Assembly (NCBI GenBank): GCA_015680685.1 | Contig: MNCI01008651.1 | Span: 837,227 to 864,955, forward strand | From: Gnetum montanum | Taxonomy: Eukaryota > Streptophyta > Gnetopsida > Gnetales > Gnetaceae | DNA length: 27,729 nt | Reading direction: 5' to 3' | Shown here: piece after piece, positions 11,270 to 22,629 of the stretch | How positions within the stretch are numbered: position 1 is the first letter of the stretch | Layout: each line of letters starts with the position of its first letter | The notes under the pieces: model-generated | What the model saw: the letters and a program-made list of their open reading frames with translations, nothing else | Database searches by the model: none | What the model was told of the DNA's origin: nothing | Translations under genes and position numbers: made by a program

Positions 11270-11940
11270 TAGGAGTTAAATATTCTAAGAAATTGCCTTA
11301 TATTCCTTGCTTTTTATTACCTCCACCCACAGATGCAACATATTATGCAAAATCCAAGTTTATCAAAAAGAATTTCCTTTTCAATGTATAGGACAAGCTA
11401 TGACAAAATTTAAATTACAAGGTAAAGTTTATATATGTGGTAATGACTTTAATGCAAGGATTGGTTATAATAAACTTGATATTTTAAAATGGCAAAATAA
11501 TCAAGGATGGCAAGATATGCAAGATTATGGTGAAATTACAACTGGATTGGAAAGAACATCAAAGAATAAAGGATTATCACCCAGAGACTCAATCCTTATC
11601 CTACCAAGGTAAGGTCCTAGGAGGGGCTCAGGCAATAAGCAAAACCTAACATCTTTTAAGTGGTTGTACCTAGGTACGAACCCAAGTCCTATAACTTTAG
11701 AAATAAGCACCTTAGTATCACTCCTAGTGATGGTCCCCAACAAAACATCAAAGAATACTAAAACAAATCAGATAGGAAAGCACATGTTAAAATGGGGACA
11801 ACACCTTGATCTTATCATTTTAAATGAGATTTAAAAATTTCTATCAAGCTCAAGATTTACTTTTAAAAAAGAAGAATTATGTTCATTATATCTATATTTC
11901 AGACTATACTTATAATCACATTGTTACAAGTTCCCACAAA
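11270..11940 (+). pseudogene. Decayed LINE endonuclease (EEP) domain, split by a SINE-like insertion
   Basis: One frame gives PPPTDATYYAKSKFIKKN near 11320-11380. Another gives GKVYICGNDFNARIG at about 11420-11466, the endonuclease GDFNARxG motif with one extra residue. LERTSKN then runs to 11568. The reading resumes after the insertion in the same frame as TKTNQIGKHMLKWGQHLDLI followed by ILNEI, the familiar R-x-S-K-D...N..G..LL..C...L.ILNG block. At least one frameshift and several stops make it non-functional. The order (endonuclease after the zf-RVT piece at 10915-11075) shows two LINE fragments, not one intact copy. Confidence 0.7.
11569..11743 (-). mobile_element. 175-bp SINE-like insertion with 14-bp target-site duplication
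   Basis: The 14-mer AACATCAAAGAATA occurs at 11555-11568 and again at 11744-11757. Removing the 175 bp plus one copy rejoins the LINE endonuclease reading frame. On the minus strand the insert contains GGACTTGGGTTCGTACC (about 11680-11696). This resembles a tRNA T-arm and a pol III box B (GGTTCGANNC, one mismatch). The insert has no coding capacity. Size, duplication length and box B all fit a tRNA-derived SINE; box A is not clear. I cannot name a family. Confidence 0.75.
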
Positions 11941-11948
11941 GCTTAACG

Positions 11949-12217
11949 TATAAGAATTTGATAACATGCTATTTGTATCTATGTCTAGATTATTAGGTCC
12001 ATAAACATCAATACTTTTTCCAAGCATATCTAAATAGTATAAGAATTGATAACATGCTATTTGTATCTTGTGTCCAGATTATTAGAAGGTCCATAAACAT
12101 TAATACTTTTTCCGAGCATATCTAAATAGTATAAGAATTGATAACATCCTATTTGTATCTGATGTCCTATATGAAGGTCCATAAACAGCAATACTTTTTC
12201 CGAGCATATCTAAATAG
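11949..12217. repeat. Three tandem copies of a ~90-bp unit
   Basis: Units 11949-12037 (89 bp), 12038-12129 (92 bp) and 12130-12217 (88 bp). Each begins TATAAGAATT(T)GATAACAT and ends ATCTAAATAG, with GGTCCATAAACA..AATACTTTTTCC in the middle. Copies differ by small indels and a few substitutions. The array ends 221 bp past the TL29 stop codon, so it may lie in or just beyond the TL29 3' UTR. Confidence 0.95.
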
Positions 12218-12438
12218 TAATTGCTTAAACACAATTCCATTTTTAAATTAGATTGCTATTATATTTTCTATGAATGCCAACTATGGCTTATTACCCTATT
12301 AAAATTATTTGCGCCTCATCTTATGGGAATTCATGTCAGAGAGAATAAATGTAGCTTCTTAAATTGCATGCCTCAAAACGTGTTGAATTAATAACATACA
12401 TTTTAAGTGCATAATCAATTTGTTTCCAAGAAATTTTG

Positions 12439-15400
12439 TTACAGCTTCAGTTTGCTAATATCAATTTTTGTCCGTGGATATGTATATGCCTCATAATTGA
12501 TCTTTTGACCTAAGCAACTCAATTTTGTGAATGTATTTATAAGATCCACCTGCAGTCATCAAATTGGATAAAGGAAAGAAACTATTATTTACTTCCGAAA
12601 TGATGTTAAAAGAAACATATACCAAATATCCTTTAACACAAACAAATTTACCTCATAATCCGTTTGTGAGATGGTCTCACGGCTACGCTGGTATTTTTCA
12701 ACCCAAGGAGCTAGCTCTGGGTCCGATACCAATTTGGCTTCCATTGCTTCTTGATTTGTGCCTAGGAACGCAGACATTACAACCAACTGCAAGTAAACAA
12801 ATATATCATCTTATTAACATTTTCAGAAAATTCAGTGAATATATTTAACAAAAATTTATTCTTATTTAAAAAAACATAAATGATGCCTTTATAGGTTTGT
12901 GTGACACAATGCAGTGTTTTATCATTTTGCAGAAAAATTATTGAAACTATGAGTCTAATAAAATTACGTAAAATTAATGATAAAGGGTGCAAGTATTCCT
13001 ATATCCATGCAGCCAACTAATGAAGAGCATGATCGCATTAAGTTTTAGTTGAAGCTGGAAAATGGGATAACATGCAGCATGAGAACAGAGTATGCCAATT
13101 GTGCCTATTACAAACCAGGAAAAATTAATAACATGTATTATTAGAATGTTGCAGATCAGGTTTCCTTATAAGAAAATTGCAAATCTTGAGTCAAACTTTA
13201 TATAAGATATTCAAGATACACTATTAGTTCTATAGCATTGTATAAAAGAAGTGTTAAAATTACAAGATAGCACTGTATAAAAGAAGTGTTAAAATCACAT
13301 GAATATTGAATGCATCTGTTGTACTCAGGATTTATTGCTACTGTGCATAAACTAATTTGTCTTGTAAATCCTTATAGACGTAATTAAACTTCAATTTCAG
13401 TTTCCATTTCGAATAATATAGTTCAACATTATGTTTATATAATTTTATCGAGGAAACTATCACTCTTTTAGTAATGCCCAGACATTAGCATGCACAACAA
13501 GATCGAGGCAGTGTTTTAATAGTTTTATATTACATGCAAGAATAAGGTATTCAGACGCCTGCTTGAAACAATTTTAATTCAGCCTAAAATTAAATTTATA
13601 TCATTCAAAGAGAGTAAAGCTGGTTAATGCTCATCATTGGAATTAAGCATATACAAATAAAGAGGCATGTTTATTTGGGTAATAGACAATTCAAAGCATT
13701 GGGGAAAGAATAATATGAACTGTCCAAATTCCTGATTTATACAACCAACGAAACTGCCAGGTAATTATAGGATTAAATTGGTTCCTTGAAATGATTATTT
13801 TATTAGAAACTTGATCCTATTATCATAGTTAATCATTAAGATCCTAACACTAATCTCACTCTCCCAAGCCATTTTTCCTAATTATTAAAGTATTATTAAA
13901 CAAGTTTTGAATGTGATCCATAACTTTTGGAGGAAGCTGAGATACTTAAGAAAGATTCATAAAGGGGCTTCCACAGTATGATCCTACAAGGGCGTAAATC
14001 CTACGATAGTTTTCTAAGTACTCCCTGCAGGTGTTGAAGTAATGATTAAGGAATTTTGGGCAACGCACTGACCACTTTATATTTTAATACTGGAAGACAA
14101 AAAATTTAAAACAACCATACTAAAAGGCGTACATAAAATTTCCCATCCTTGATTAGAGGCCATCATTAAGCATTGCATAATAACATCGGCATTCTCTTAT
14201 ATTTTTTGAGAACAAATGAAATTTGACAATGACGGAAATACCTGTCTTGGACCTAGTCCCACTTCTGCAAATCTACTTTTTATTTCAGCAATTGGGGCTT
14301 CTTCCCATTTTATGACCCTTCCCTCCGGATCAGGTGTGTCTGCATCACTTCTTCCAAATTGCTTGTCAAAAAGTCCCCACTGAAGAAAAAAGAACAGGAG
14401 AAAAATCTTACATAAGATTTGAACCCTCAACTCATTGTTGTAGCAAGTGCCCTTTTAAACACTATCTCATTAATTGAAGGTCAGTTTATTTTTGTTAACG
14501 TTCTTATCAATAAAATATTCTTAGTTGTTAATGAAAATGTTTATTTGCCAGGATTTGCCTATACTTGTATAATTCTATCCTGACTATGACTAACATGAAC
14601 GTCTTCTATCAAGTCCCCATATGACATGAGAGAAATCCGAATCCATGTTCTAACAATGAGGAGTTACTGCCCTTGTGTTGTTATAAATTTACTAAACAAA
14701 ATCAATATTTAGTACATGATAAGATAGCATGTTGATGTTTTCTGCTCAAAAAGGCCACTGAATAAAGGAGATAAAACCAAAACCTGTCCATTTGAGCCAA
14801 AAGCATTGTATAATGTTTGGCCCTTTTCTTCATTTCCACCACATTTGCGGACTGCAGCATTAAGAAAAGTAATCTTTGTTGCACCTTGTCCTACGAAAAT
14901 CATCGGGAACTACTATAAGAAAGTTGATGCGTCAACATAACCATTCCAAAAATTATTACCATGTTTGAAGGTATAGATTGAAGTCACATGGATAATCACA
15001 CAATGAAGTAACAGATCTTATGCCAAAAAATAGCATTGTTCAAATAAATTAACTTTTTTATTATTTTATGCTTATAACATGTTATTTATACACTCAGAAA
15101 TGAAATTTTTTTATTTTATTAAAAGACAAAAAATATCCTGTAAAAATAAATAAAGGCAAAAATGTAAATTAACATTCATGATGGAGAAGTAAGTCAACTA
15201 TTATAGATTAATGTTATATAAATGAATAGTAGATCAAGAAGCATATGACTTGAGTGTACAAAAGGATTAACCATTGAAATAGAACTTAAAGAATTTAATC
15301 AATCATTGTTCAATGCACTGACTAACATTTAAAACGGCAACATCGCATACCTGCAAATTGAATCAAATCAGAGTATGATACTGGACCACCTTTTGAAAAT

Positions 15401-18400
15401 GTATCAATTTCTTTCTTCACATTCTCGATGAAATTAAGTGCTGGTACCAATCCTTCATTTTCAGGTCTTCTTATCTCTGAACTGTTATAGAATTTACAGT
15501 TGTTGATTCAAGGTAACTTGACATATGACAGAAATGGAACCTATAAGGAACTTTGCCAAACGAAGCTTCCATCCAACCATACTCACATAATGTTTACCAA
15601 ACTACAATCCGATAGCAATTGAAGAGACTTAAAACAAAAATAATGTATTTGACAAACCTGAATCTAATAGATCCATTTGCTCCTCCAGTTTTGCTACTCT
15701 GAGTCACCAGTTTTCATATATTAATTTGGAAAAACAAACAAACCAAAGCAGCAACTTCTCACAACCACTTGCTAAAAAAAAAAAATATTTTCATTCATCT
15801 CAAAATCAATGTTTGAATTGATAATTTCAGAGGAGACTGGGCACCTTATTGTACGTAATTGCATCATTCAAAGCCATCCTCATAATAAATAGGATAAGAT
15901 CTGGATTAGCCTACATCCATTAAGGGGAAGAACTTTAACAGAATACAAAGTTGCAACTTCTGTTGAAGTAAATAAATTTCTCAAAGTAATGACCTGTAGA
16001 GAAGTTTTAAGAGAGGCCCTTATCTTTGCTGAAACAAAATACATGTCAAAATGTCAATGTCTTAGCAATGATAAAGCTTTAAGAGTCATTTTCAAGTTTA
16101 TTGAACAAAAAACATCTATTATATTATTGGTTTTTGAAACTTACACAAGAGTTCACTGCGTTGCTGCCTCTCAATCAAATCTGCTGACTTAGCAGTTTCA
16201 AGTGAAGGAGACATGCTCCAAATCATGGCCTGGGATATGACAAATTCAGAAGTGAGAAATAGAATTATTGACACACAAAATTATGAGATGTAATTGTCCA
16301 TCTAACAAATGGACAATAGAATAACACTAAGAACATTTGTGAAAATCTATGTTCTTTGTTAACGATAGTGGTATATCAATGTCCTCATGTCATATATGAT
16401 TCAGTACTTTTATGGAAAAGGCAAAGGAAAATATGTCAGTAATATAATAAGAACATATGGCAAGGAAAACCAAGCAGGTCATCTTCACCGCATCATTGAA
16501 GAGAAATTTAGAGAAGATTAACAACTAGTATAGTATCATATTGTAAGAAACATTCATAAAGTAATGTAAGATTTTATCTCATTAGGAACATGATGTACTT
16601 AGGACTTTTTATGGAACCTTTTGCTATGACCTTGCCATAATAGAACCAGGGTTTTCCGTTTGGCAAAAAAAATATTGTAAGAAACAGAAAATTTCAGAAG
16701 ATATGACTATAAGAATAGTAAAGAAGAAGAAGAAGAAGCAGATCATCTTCACCTCAAGTTAGGAAGGTTCAAAACCCTCAAATAGAAGAAAAAAAAGCTT
16801 AAGCATCTCTTGAATTTCTCAAGGAATTAAACAAGAAAAGATAGTTCCAAACTTTACAAAAGTCAAACAGTCACTTAAATTTTCAAATGAACAGAAAATA
16901 ACAATAAAAACTATCATGAAACTTGTTTAAAATGAAAATAAATAAAGATTTGATATATGTTTAGGTAGGTGGCTGTGGGACCAAAACTTTGACTATATGC
17001 ACCCCCACACCATACAGCCAACACCATACTTTTGGTCGAAATGAAGCAGAATAAAATGGTGCCTCAAGCACAACTCAAACTCCAAGCTATTATAAACAAA
17101 ACAACAAGATTACCAGTTGAACTATGCCCTCGTTGGGAACTAAATATGATTTTAAAAAAGGATAACATAAATACTATACTTAAACTTACAAATAAAATTA
17201 GTGATTGCTGTCCTCCTAAGAAAGAAAGATTAAAAATGTTGATTATAAAGGAGGTTGTCAACTAGAATGCTCTTTTGGAAAATTAAACAAAAGGGAGAGT
17301 GGAAAAAACATTTCTACTACACTGAAAGACTATGAAGCAGACACAAAACAAAATAGAATTAAAAAATCTTTATTGGTAGAGAATGTTAATAAGTGTTCAA
17401 AATAAAACACACTTTGTCTACACTTGGTTGTTAAGGTATCTAACGGAAGAACCAAGATATTATAAACCAGCTGTACAATCCCAGCAGGCCATAGCTTGAG
17501 CTGATTTCACCCACTTATCCATGTCACAAAAAACATTTGTATAGCAAAGGTATCACACTACCTCAGTTATAGATCAAACTTGCAAATTACTGGTTGACAA
17601 ACCAATCAATTACTAGTGAAGCTACACACACCTATATTGGTTCTGAACGATGATTTTTGTTTAGAAAATAATAATAGATAATGAAATACTGTTAATTAGC
17701 TCTTTAAAGAATTAGGTAGACGTACTCGAACATTCTTTTAAGGCAAAAGTGACATTATGGTTAGAAAAGAAAAAAAAAAAGAGAATTCAAAATATGGACA
17801 AGTTAACTGAGTTTTTCTGTACATGCTATACTCACAGTTCCCATTACACAAGAACCAAATGTTACATTCCTGCGGCTGATATTTGCTTCCTGTAAAGCAG
17901 ATACCTTGATTACCCGACACTGAGATCTCACCTAATAATCATAACAAGTTCGGCTGTTAATTAAAAAACATGATTGTGCATTGAATCGTCTCCATAACTT
18001 TTGCTATGTTAATATATAATGAAACATCAAAATATGAACAAGAATAAATGATTAAAAGCTTCATCTGAAACAATGATATATAATTTTGTCCAAAAGCTCT
18101 TAAGGAACAAATAAAAACAATAGATATACGAATTATGTAACTATTTCAGACCATCGTAGTTTAGTTTGCACGGTTGTTTTGTTGGACGAGTTATATGGAT
18201 ATGGTATATGGAAAATGATATCAGACAAACTGCTTGACCGTCAAATGGAATGTTTTATCTTAGCTTCTTTGTACTTACTTGATACATATTTTAGTTTGAA
18301 TGTTGTGGCAGATCTTGACGGAAGAAATTTCTCAAGCACTAGCACATTGTCAAATTCTTTCTTTAAAACTATTTGTGTGACCAGGGTAAAGCAAATGCTT

Positions 18401-18739
18401 TGATCTGTTGGCATTCTTAATGGACACACAACATTCTCCGCTGTCATGTCATGCCAGGACGGATACTACATTACCAAATCTGACCAATCAAACCTTTTTC
18501 TTTATCGTTTTAAATCTCGACTAAAATAGGCGGACATAGTTTTACAATCTATTCCCACAGCTTTTCAAGGGAAATGGAAAAAGTGGGTAAAAAAATTGCA
18601 GTTGCAAAATTTAGAAAGCACTTACATTGGGGCCATAGTTGCTGTTAGAAAATCTGAAACTAAGAGGAGCGAATATCGAATGAGAAGAAGAAACTGATGA
18701 GAGTTGAAATTGCAGAGGCACTGCAACAGTGTTAGCCAT
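12439..18739 (-). CDS. TL29: Thylakoid lumen 29-kDa protein TL29 (APX4), peroxidase-like
   Basis: This is a nucleus-encoded chloroplast lumen protein of the ascorbate-peroxidase fold, reported to associate with photosystem II and to lack peroxidase activity. Exons (minus): 18739-18626, 17919-17836, 16229-16145, 16028-15994, 15910-15845, 15698-15658, 15481-15351, 14890-14784, 14379-14242, 12786-12652, 12549-12439; 1047 nt, 348 residues, like Arabidopsis TL29. Residues 1-50 are a Ser-rich plastid transit region. SRR (53-55), a hydrophobic stretch and AKS|ADL (cut after residue 81) form a twin-Arg-type lumen signal, leaving a 267-residue mature protein of about 29 kDa. Conserved blocks: TGGANGSIRF (132-141), GGPVSYSDLIQFAGQ, WGLFDKQFGRSDADTPDPEGR (from 222), TISQTDYE, INYEAYTYP, and LKL at the C-terminus. 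Distal APX residues R-x-x-W-H read R117-M-A-L120-N121, and the proximal haem His is absent. The frame is intact. Confidence 0.95.
12787..14241 (-). other. TL29 intron 9 (1,455 bp)
   Basis: Donor CAG|GTATTT at 14241, acceptor TTGCAG|TTG at 12787, phase 0. There is a near-perfect ~25-bp local duplication around 13235-13300 (GTATAAAAGAAGTGTTAAAAT, twice). I see no gene or clear transposon. Confidence 0.8.
14405..14465 (-). repeat. Weak tRNA/SINE-like sequence in TL29 intron 8
   Basis: The minus strand reads ...AAGGGCACTTGCTACAACAATGAGTTGAGGGTTCAAATC. This has a perfect pol III box B (GGTTCAAATC) preceded by anticodon-stem-like sequence. I found no box A match and no target-site duplication, so this could be a worn SINE head or chance. 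Confidence 0.3.
14891..15350 (-). other. TL29 intron 7 (460 bp)
   Basis: Donor G|GTATGC at 15350, acceptor TTCGTAG|GA at 14891, phase 1. AT-rich, with nothing else recognisable. Confidence 0.8.
16230..17835 (-). other. TL29 intron 2 (1,606 bp)
   Basis: Donor ACT|GTGAGT at 17835, acceptor CCCAG|GCC at 16230, phase 0. It holds a short GAA microsatellite (about 16721-16738) and a SINE-like stretch (17035-17137). A 77-codon open frame at 17032-17265 resembles nothing I know and overlaps that SINE-like stretch, so I do not call it a gene. Confidence 0.8.
17035..17137 (-). repeat. SINE-like sequence with pol III box A and weak box B in TL29 intron 2
   Basis: The minus strand reads GAGGGCATAGTTCAACTGGTAATC near 17137-17110 (shown here in parts: box A TAGTTCAACTGG). 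About 35-45 nt later it reads GGAGTTTGAGTT, a diverged box B. The order and spacing fit a tRNA-derived SINE head. No flanking duplication was found. Confidence 0.35.
17920..18625 (-). other. TL29 intron 1 (706 bp)
   Basis: Donor AAT|GTAAGT at 18625, acceptor ATCTCAG|TGT at 17920, phase 0. It separates the transit-peptide exon from the lumen-signal exon. No other feature is seen. Confidence 0.85.
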
Positions 18740-19160
18740 GAGTGCTGCTGCTGCTGCAGGATATCTGGCTCAGTTCAATCCCATAGTCATGTGAATCAGA
18801 AGCAGAAGAAAATGGGGATAAGCGATTTCTGGCCTTATCTGGTGTCATCGGCATACCCATACATGATACAGCCATGTTCAGTATGCTTGTGTCTGTGTCT
18901 GCCCCACTCTGAAATTGTGACCAATGAGCGTCCTCACCAAGATTTTGCTGCAAGTGAAGGGGACACCCAAAGAGATGATTATGTGCAGGTTTCTCTTTCA
19001 TTTGCGGATTTGGCAACAAAATGTTGTTGGTTAATACCATAATTTTCAGATACCAAGGTTTACCATCCTACGTATGTATTACCGTCAGTGATTCCAGATA
19101 GAGCTGTGATTCATATCCAAATTTCAACAAGAATGCCCACAACACGTGGAAGCCAATCAA
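18740..19160 (-). promoter_or_regulatory. TL29 5' UTR and proximal promoter
   Basis: On the minus strand a short CAG repeat (plus-strand GCT/CTG, about 18744-18757) lies a few bases before the ATG. A G-box core CACGTG sits at 19143-19148 within ACACGTGG. A GCCAAT motif on plus is at about 19152-19157. G-boxes are common in light-regulated plastid-protein genes, so light control is plausible. I see no convincing TATA box, as is common for photosynthesis genes. Confidence 0.45.
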
Positions 19161-19199
19161 CTTTTACCGGCTACTTTAAATGTAACAACGTTGCCTTGA

Positions 19200-21335
19200 C
19201 TTGACATTACACCCCAAAGAATTCCCTTAGATCTAATGAATGTGGGACTTGGGGAATAAGCCTTTAAACAAGTAACCCTTGGAAAAGTTGGAAAAGAGGG
19301 AGAGGCACAACACCTTCATAACAAGATAAAATACACCTCAAAGAGAACCTCTATACTCTAAATGAGGATTTAGTACACAAGTCATCATCAGCGCAAGGGG
19401 AATAATGCATCTACAAAGAGCACCTCATCTCTAAACCTCTCACAATTTGGAACAAGGTTTGACAAGGCACCACATCAAAACCATTCAATCTTGGTTGCCT
19501 CTATATCTGCAACCACCTGCAGAATCAAGGCCATGTAGTTCTCCATGTGAAGGTAGTATGAAGAGGACTTAGAAAGGGATGCAACAGGAGGAAGTCCTAC
19601 TACTAGCTTGGTACTGCAAAGCTAGGATGGGTTTTCAAACACTTGAGTGTCACTCAAGGGCACATCAAAGTGTTCCATGGCCCCTAAACCATGGGGAGAG
19701 ACTAGGAGAACCTCCATCCTAGAACCTCTCTCATAATCCTCTGCTACACAAAAGAAGCAATGTCCTCAGAGTGGAGCCTAGGATAAGCTTCAAGAGTACA
19801 CTTCAAGTATGGGTTTGAAGCTCTAACAATTCCGAGGAGTCCATCAACTCAACTGATGCTAGGCTTGAAGAAAGGTACCAGCCCTAATACCTAATATGTC
19901 CCTCCATCTAAGACCTTGCACGAAACACAACCCAAAAACTTTCCCTACTCTGTGACAAGAGGGATAAGTCTAACCGAAGGGCCAACGTTTCTAAGGGGTC
20001 CCTTAGATCCAACCCTTATCAAGTCTAGAGACTTGTCTTCCTGCATAGACCCATACCTATGCAAGAGAACATGCTCTTCTTTCACAAGTTCAACCAAGTT
20101 CCTTCCTGAATGGCTTCTCAGCATCCATCGATTCTTTTTTTTTTTTGTCATTGATTTTGAAGGCTCACCAAGATCACTTTCAAACCTAGTGATGGACTTG
20201 GGAAACCGTAACTGAAAGAAAGAACATACTCCAAAAGAGCCATGTCTCTACAAACAACTTAGGCTTGCCAAAACCCCAGGTTCTAATTCTGGCAACAATA
20301 CCCATGGGGTCTCACTAGTCCAACCATCTATGTAATGGATCACCACATCTATACCATTCATATATTTTCTTTCATTTTCCCACATCAACATCTGTTTAGG
20401 CTAGTAGGAGGGAAGTTGAGAATGATATCCCTTCAAAACAAGGTACAAAGGCAAATCTCTTGAATCTAACCTTGCCATCTACAGACTTAGTAGCACTGCA
20501 TCCATGTTTCATCGTCCAATACTATAATCCATATTCGTAGCAAAAGAGAAGATCCAAACTTTTTTTGGAAAACTTCTTCAAGATGCTATCCTCGCATCAT
20601 GACACTGTTCATCAATGGCACCCTTTTGAGCTTGTCCAGCATCAAGATTGCTAGCTCGAATACTTGAACAAGTGGAGGATGGGTTGGAGAGCCAACCATA
20701 AGATAGTCCTTCGTACATCCATTTCATACCCATTGCTTCCACATGGTCCGTTACAACTGCTATGTCCCATTTATGAAAAAGGATCTTATAGCATGTCCTT
20801 CCCACTTCGAGAGGTGGAACAAGCACTATTTTATGAATGCTTAGTCCATGGAAGCATGTAGAATCACATTCAAGAATAACTAATGTCATGAATTTTCTAA
20901 GGAACATCGAGGTTCCCAAAATGTGAACTTTCCTACCATGCTAGGAACAATCGCAGCTCACAATCAACATATTTCATTCGATTTTTGAACCAAAAGGGAA
21001 GGTCCTCTTTGGGAAGTTCCTTCTGTAAGTAGGGACAACCACTTGATTGCACCATATCCATGGTACATGTCAAAGTAGTCCACATTTCCAACACAACCAT
21101 ATCGTCCAACTACTACCAATTAAGGAAAGATAGATTCCTAGGTCTTACCCACATTCGATTCCATCTCAAAACTCAACTTAAAGAGCCAAAGAGTTCATCC
21201 TGCAAACTTCCACAAAGAGGGGTTTCATTTCACCATAAGAGGTCTAGGTTTTTATTTCATATAGACTAGTCCATTCCATTTACAACAATTGTGGTGCACA
21301 AGGGCACACCACTACCTATTACCATCAAACCCAAT
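19200..21335 (-). other. Unidentified decayed coding-like region
   Basis: The minus strand keeps protein-like text across about 19300-21250, broken by stops and frame changes. Examples are HMENYMALILQVVADIEATK near 19500, AYPRLHSEDIASF near 19760, a 68-codon stretch from 20151 (RNLVELVKEEHVLLHRYG), and a 113-codon stretch 20919-20578 (HKWDIAVVTDHVEAMGMKW). The stops are mainly TAG/TAA. I cannot match it to gag, pol or a host family. It ends at LTR B. A dead retroelement or pseudogene is likely; strand and identity are inferred. Confidence 0.35.
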
Positions 21336-22297
21336 TGATGAGCAGCAAAATACCCCTACACCCAACCATACAAATCACAAAGCATTCATACATGATTTAG
21401 TTGAATTCCATGGACTTTATAGTTTTTGGTACACTAGCTTTCTAGGAAGTGAACCTCACCCTAAGGTCATTCGTTGTTTTCTCGATTACACTTGTGAAGC
21501 ATAATGGTATGGTTAAGAGTAATCAAGGCATATCATTTTTATCATTTAATGTTTTATGTTTTTGGATGCTTGAAGAAAGAGAGAGATATAGTAATTTAAT
21601 GACTAATCTAAATTAACTAACTAACTAGTCTCTAACTAATCCTAACATAAGCATCCATTCCCACCTTCCACACATGTTCTAAACCCACATATCCATTGCG
21701 AGGTTACCAAGTGCTACGCTACTAGGCACACTAAGCACTAACGCTGCTAGGATTACCAAGCGAATACATGTTACACTTGAAGTAGTTGTACTTATGTATT
21801 TAATCCATCTAGCTTATCTCGCTTAATTATCTCAATTAGCTTAATTACTGGAAAATATTGAATAACTAATTAAAAACATTAACTGCATAAATTAAATATT
21901 TAATCTATTCAAAATGTTGCAAGGTTTATCAGAAAGCTCATCTTTATTGCCACACACACTATCATGCTTATGTACAACAATGCTTGAATAAAGATCTGTA
22001 CACTCAATGACTCCTGTTATAGGCACTTGGGAGAAATATTCTAACTTTCAAATGTAAAAACTACAAGAGTTTGGCTACTACTAAAATCTTGTTGCTATAA
22101 ATGTAGTTGGTGAGCATGTATTTATAGCTAAAAAACGGACCCTACGTTGATGGGGCCTCAGTGATGCATCATTGCATGCATCAATAAGGTCTTGTCGATG
22201 CCTCATTGCATGCATCGACGGGGCCTCATTGATGAGGCCCAGTCAATATGGCCACATCAACGAGGTCTTGTCAACACAACCAAACCACGACTCATCA
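21336..22297 (-). repeat. LTR 'B' (3' LTR position)
   Basis: Bounded on the minus strand by TGATGA (22297-22292) and TCATCA (21341-21336), the inverted ends shared by this family. The TATA box CTATAAATAC is at 22118-22127. The 170-bp stretch before it holds GGGCCTCATTGATGAGGCCC (9-bp inverted arms, 22221-22240) and two copies of TCATTGCATGCATC-type sequence at about 22169 and 22203. The U5 end shares the TACCCCTACAC.CAACCAT block with LTRs C and E. Confidence 0.8.
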
Positions 22298-22306
22298 TAT
22301 CCCCAT
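22298..22306 (-). other. Polypurine-tract remnant beside LTR B
   Basis: Minus strand ATGGGGATA abuts TGATGA at the start of LTR B. The equivalent site beside LTR D reads GTGGGGGTA. Position and composition fit the plus-strand priming site of an LTR element. Confidence 0.6.
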
Positions 22307-22629
22307 GATTGAATGAAAACTCATCCTTAAGTTCCTTTATAAAATTAGGAAGGTATGGGATTATTGATTGACTCTTAATAAAACAAAACAAAATAGACTA
22401 ACTTGACAAAACTAAGTGCTTGAGTGTACAAATCAATACATTACAAAAATTATGGTGTTCATGATGCAAAATTAAACACCATGACGTGACTCTTCAAACT
22501 TGGATAGCATGTCCTTTGATGATGTAAAGTTGGTGGAGAAGGTTAGACAGTCCTAAGAGGTGGTGGCTCCTAAGGTTCTAAGGGACCTTCACCAACTTCA
22601 GGCATGTGTAGTGGTCGAGGTGGTGGTGG

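Noticed and set aside
15950-15993. Extending TL29 exon 4 to 12 more codons (V-I-T-L-R-N...)
   Set aside because: The frame is open, but ending at CAG|GTCATT gives an ungapped match to the family, and the extension would insert 12 residues.
16721-16738. GAA microsatellite as a functional element
   Set aside because: Short and intronic; ordinary slippage explains it.
17032-17265. 77-codon plus-strand frame in TL29 intron 2
   Set aside because: Antisense, inside an intron, overlaps a SINE-like stretch and has no recognisable family.
18704-19042. Overlapping open frames (112 and 102 codons) at the TL29 5' end
   Set aside because: They overlap the TL29 start on both strands, include the CTG repeat and UTR, and match nothing.
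20131-20146. Poly-T run as the tail of a minus-strand processed pseudogene
   Set aside because: Coding-like sequence continues on both sides of the run and no target duplication is visible.
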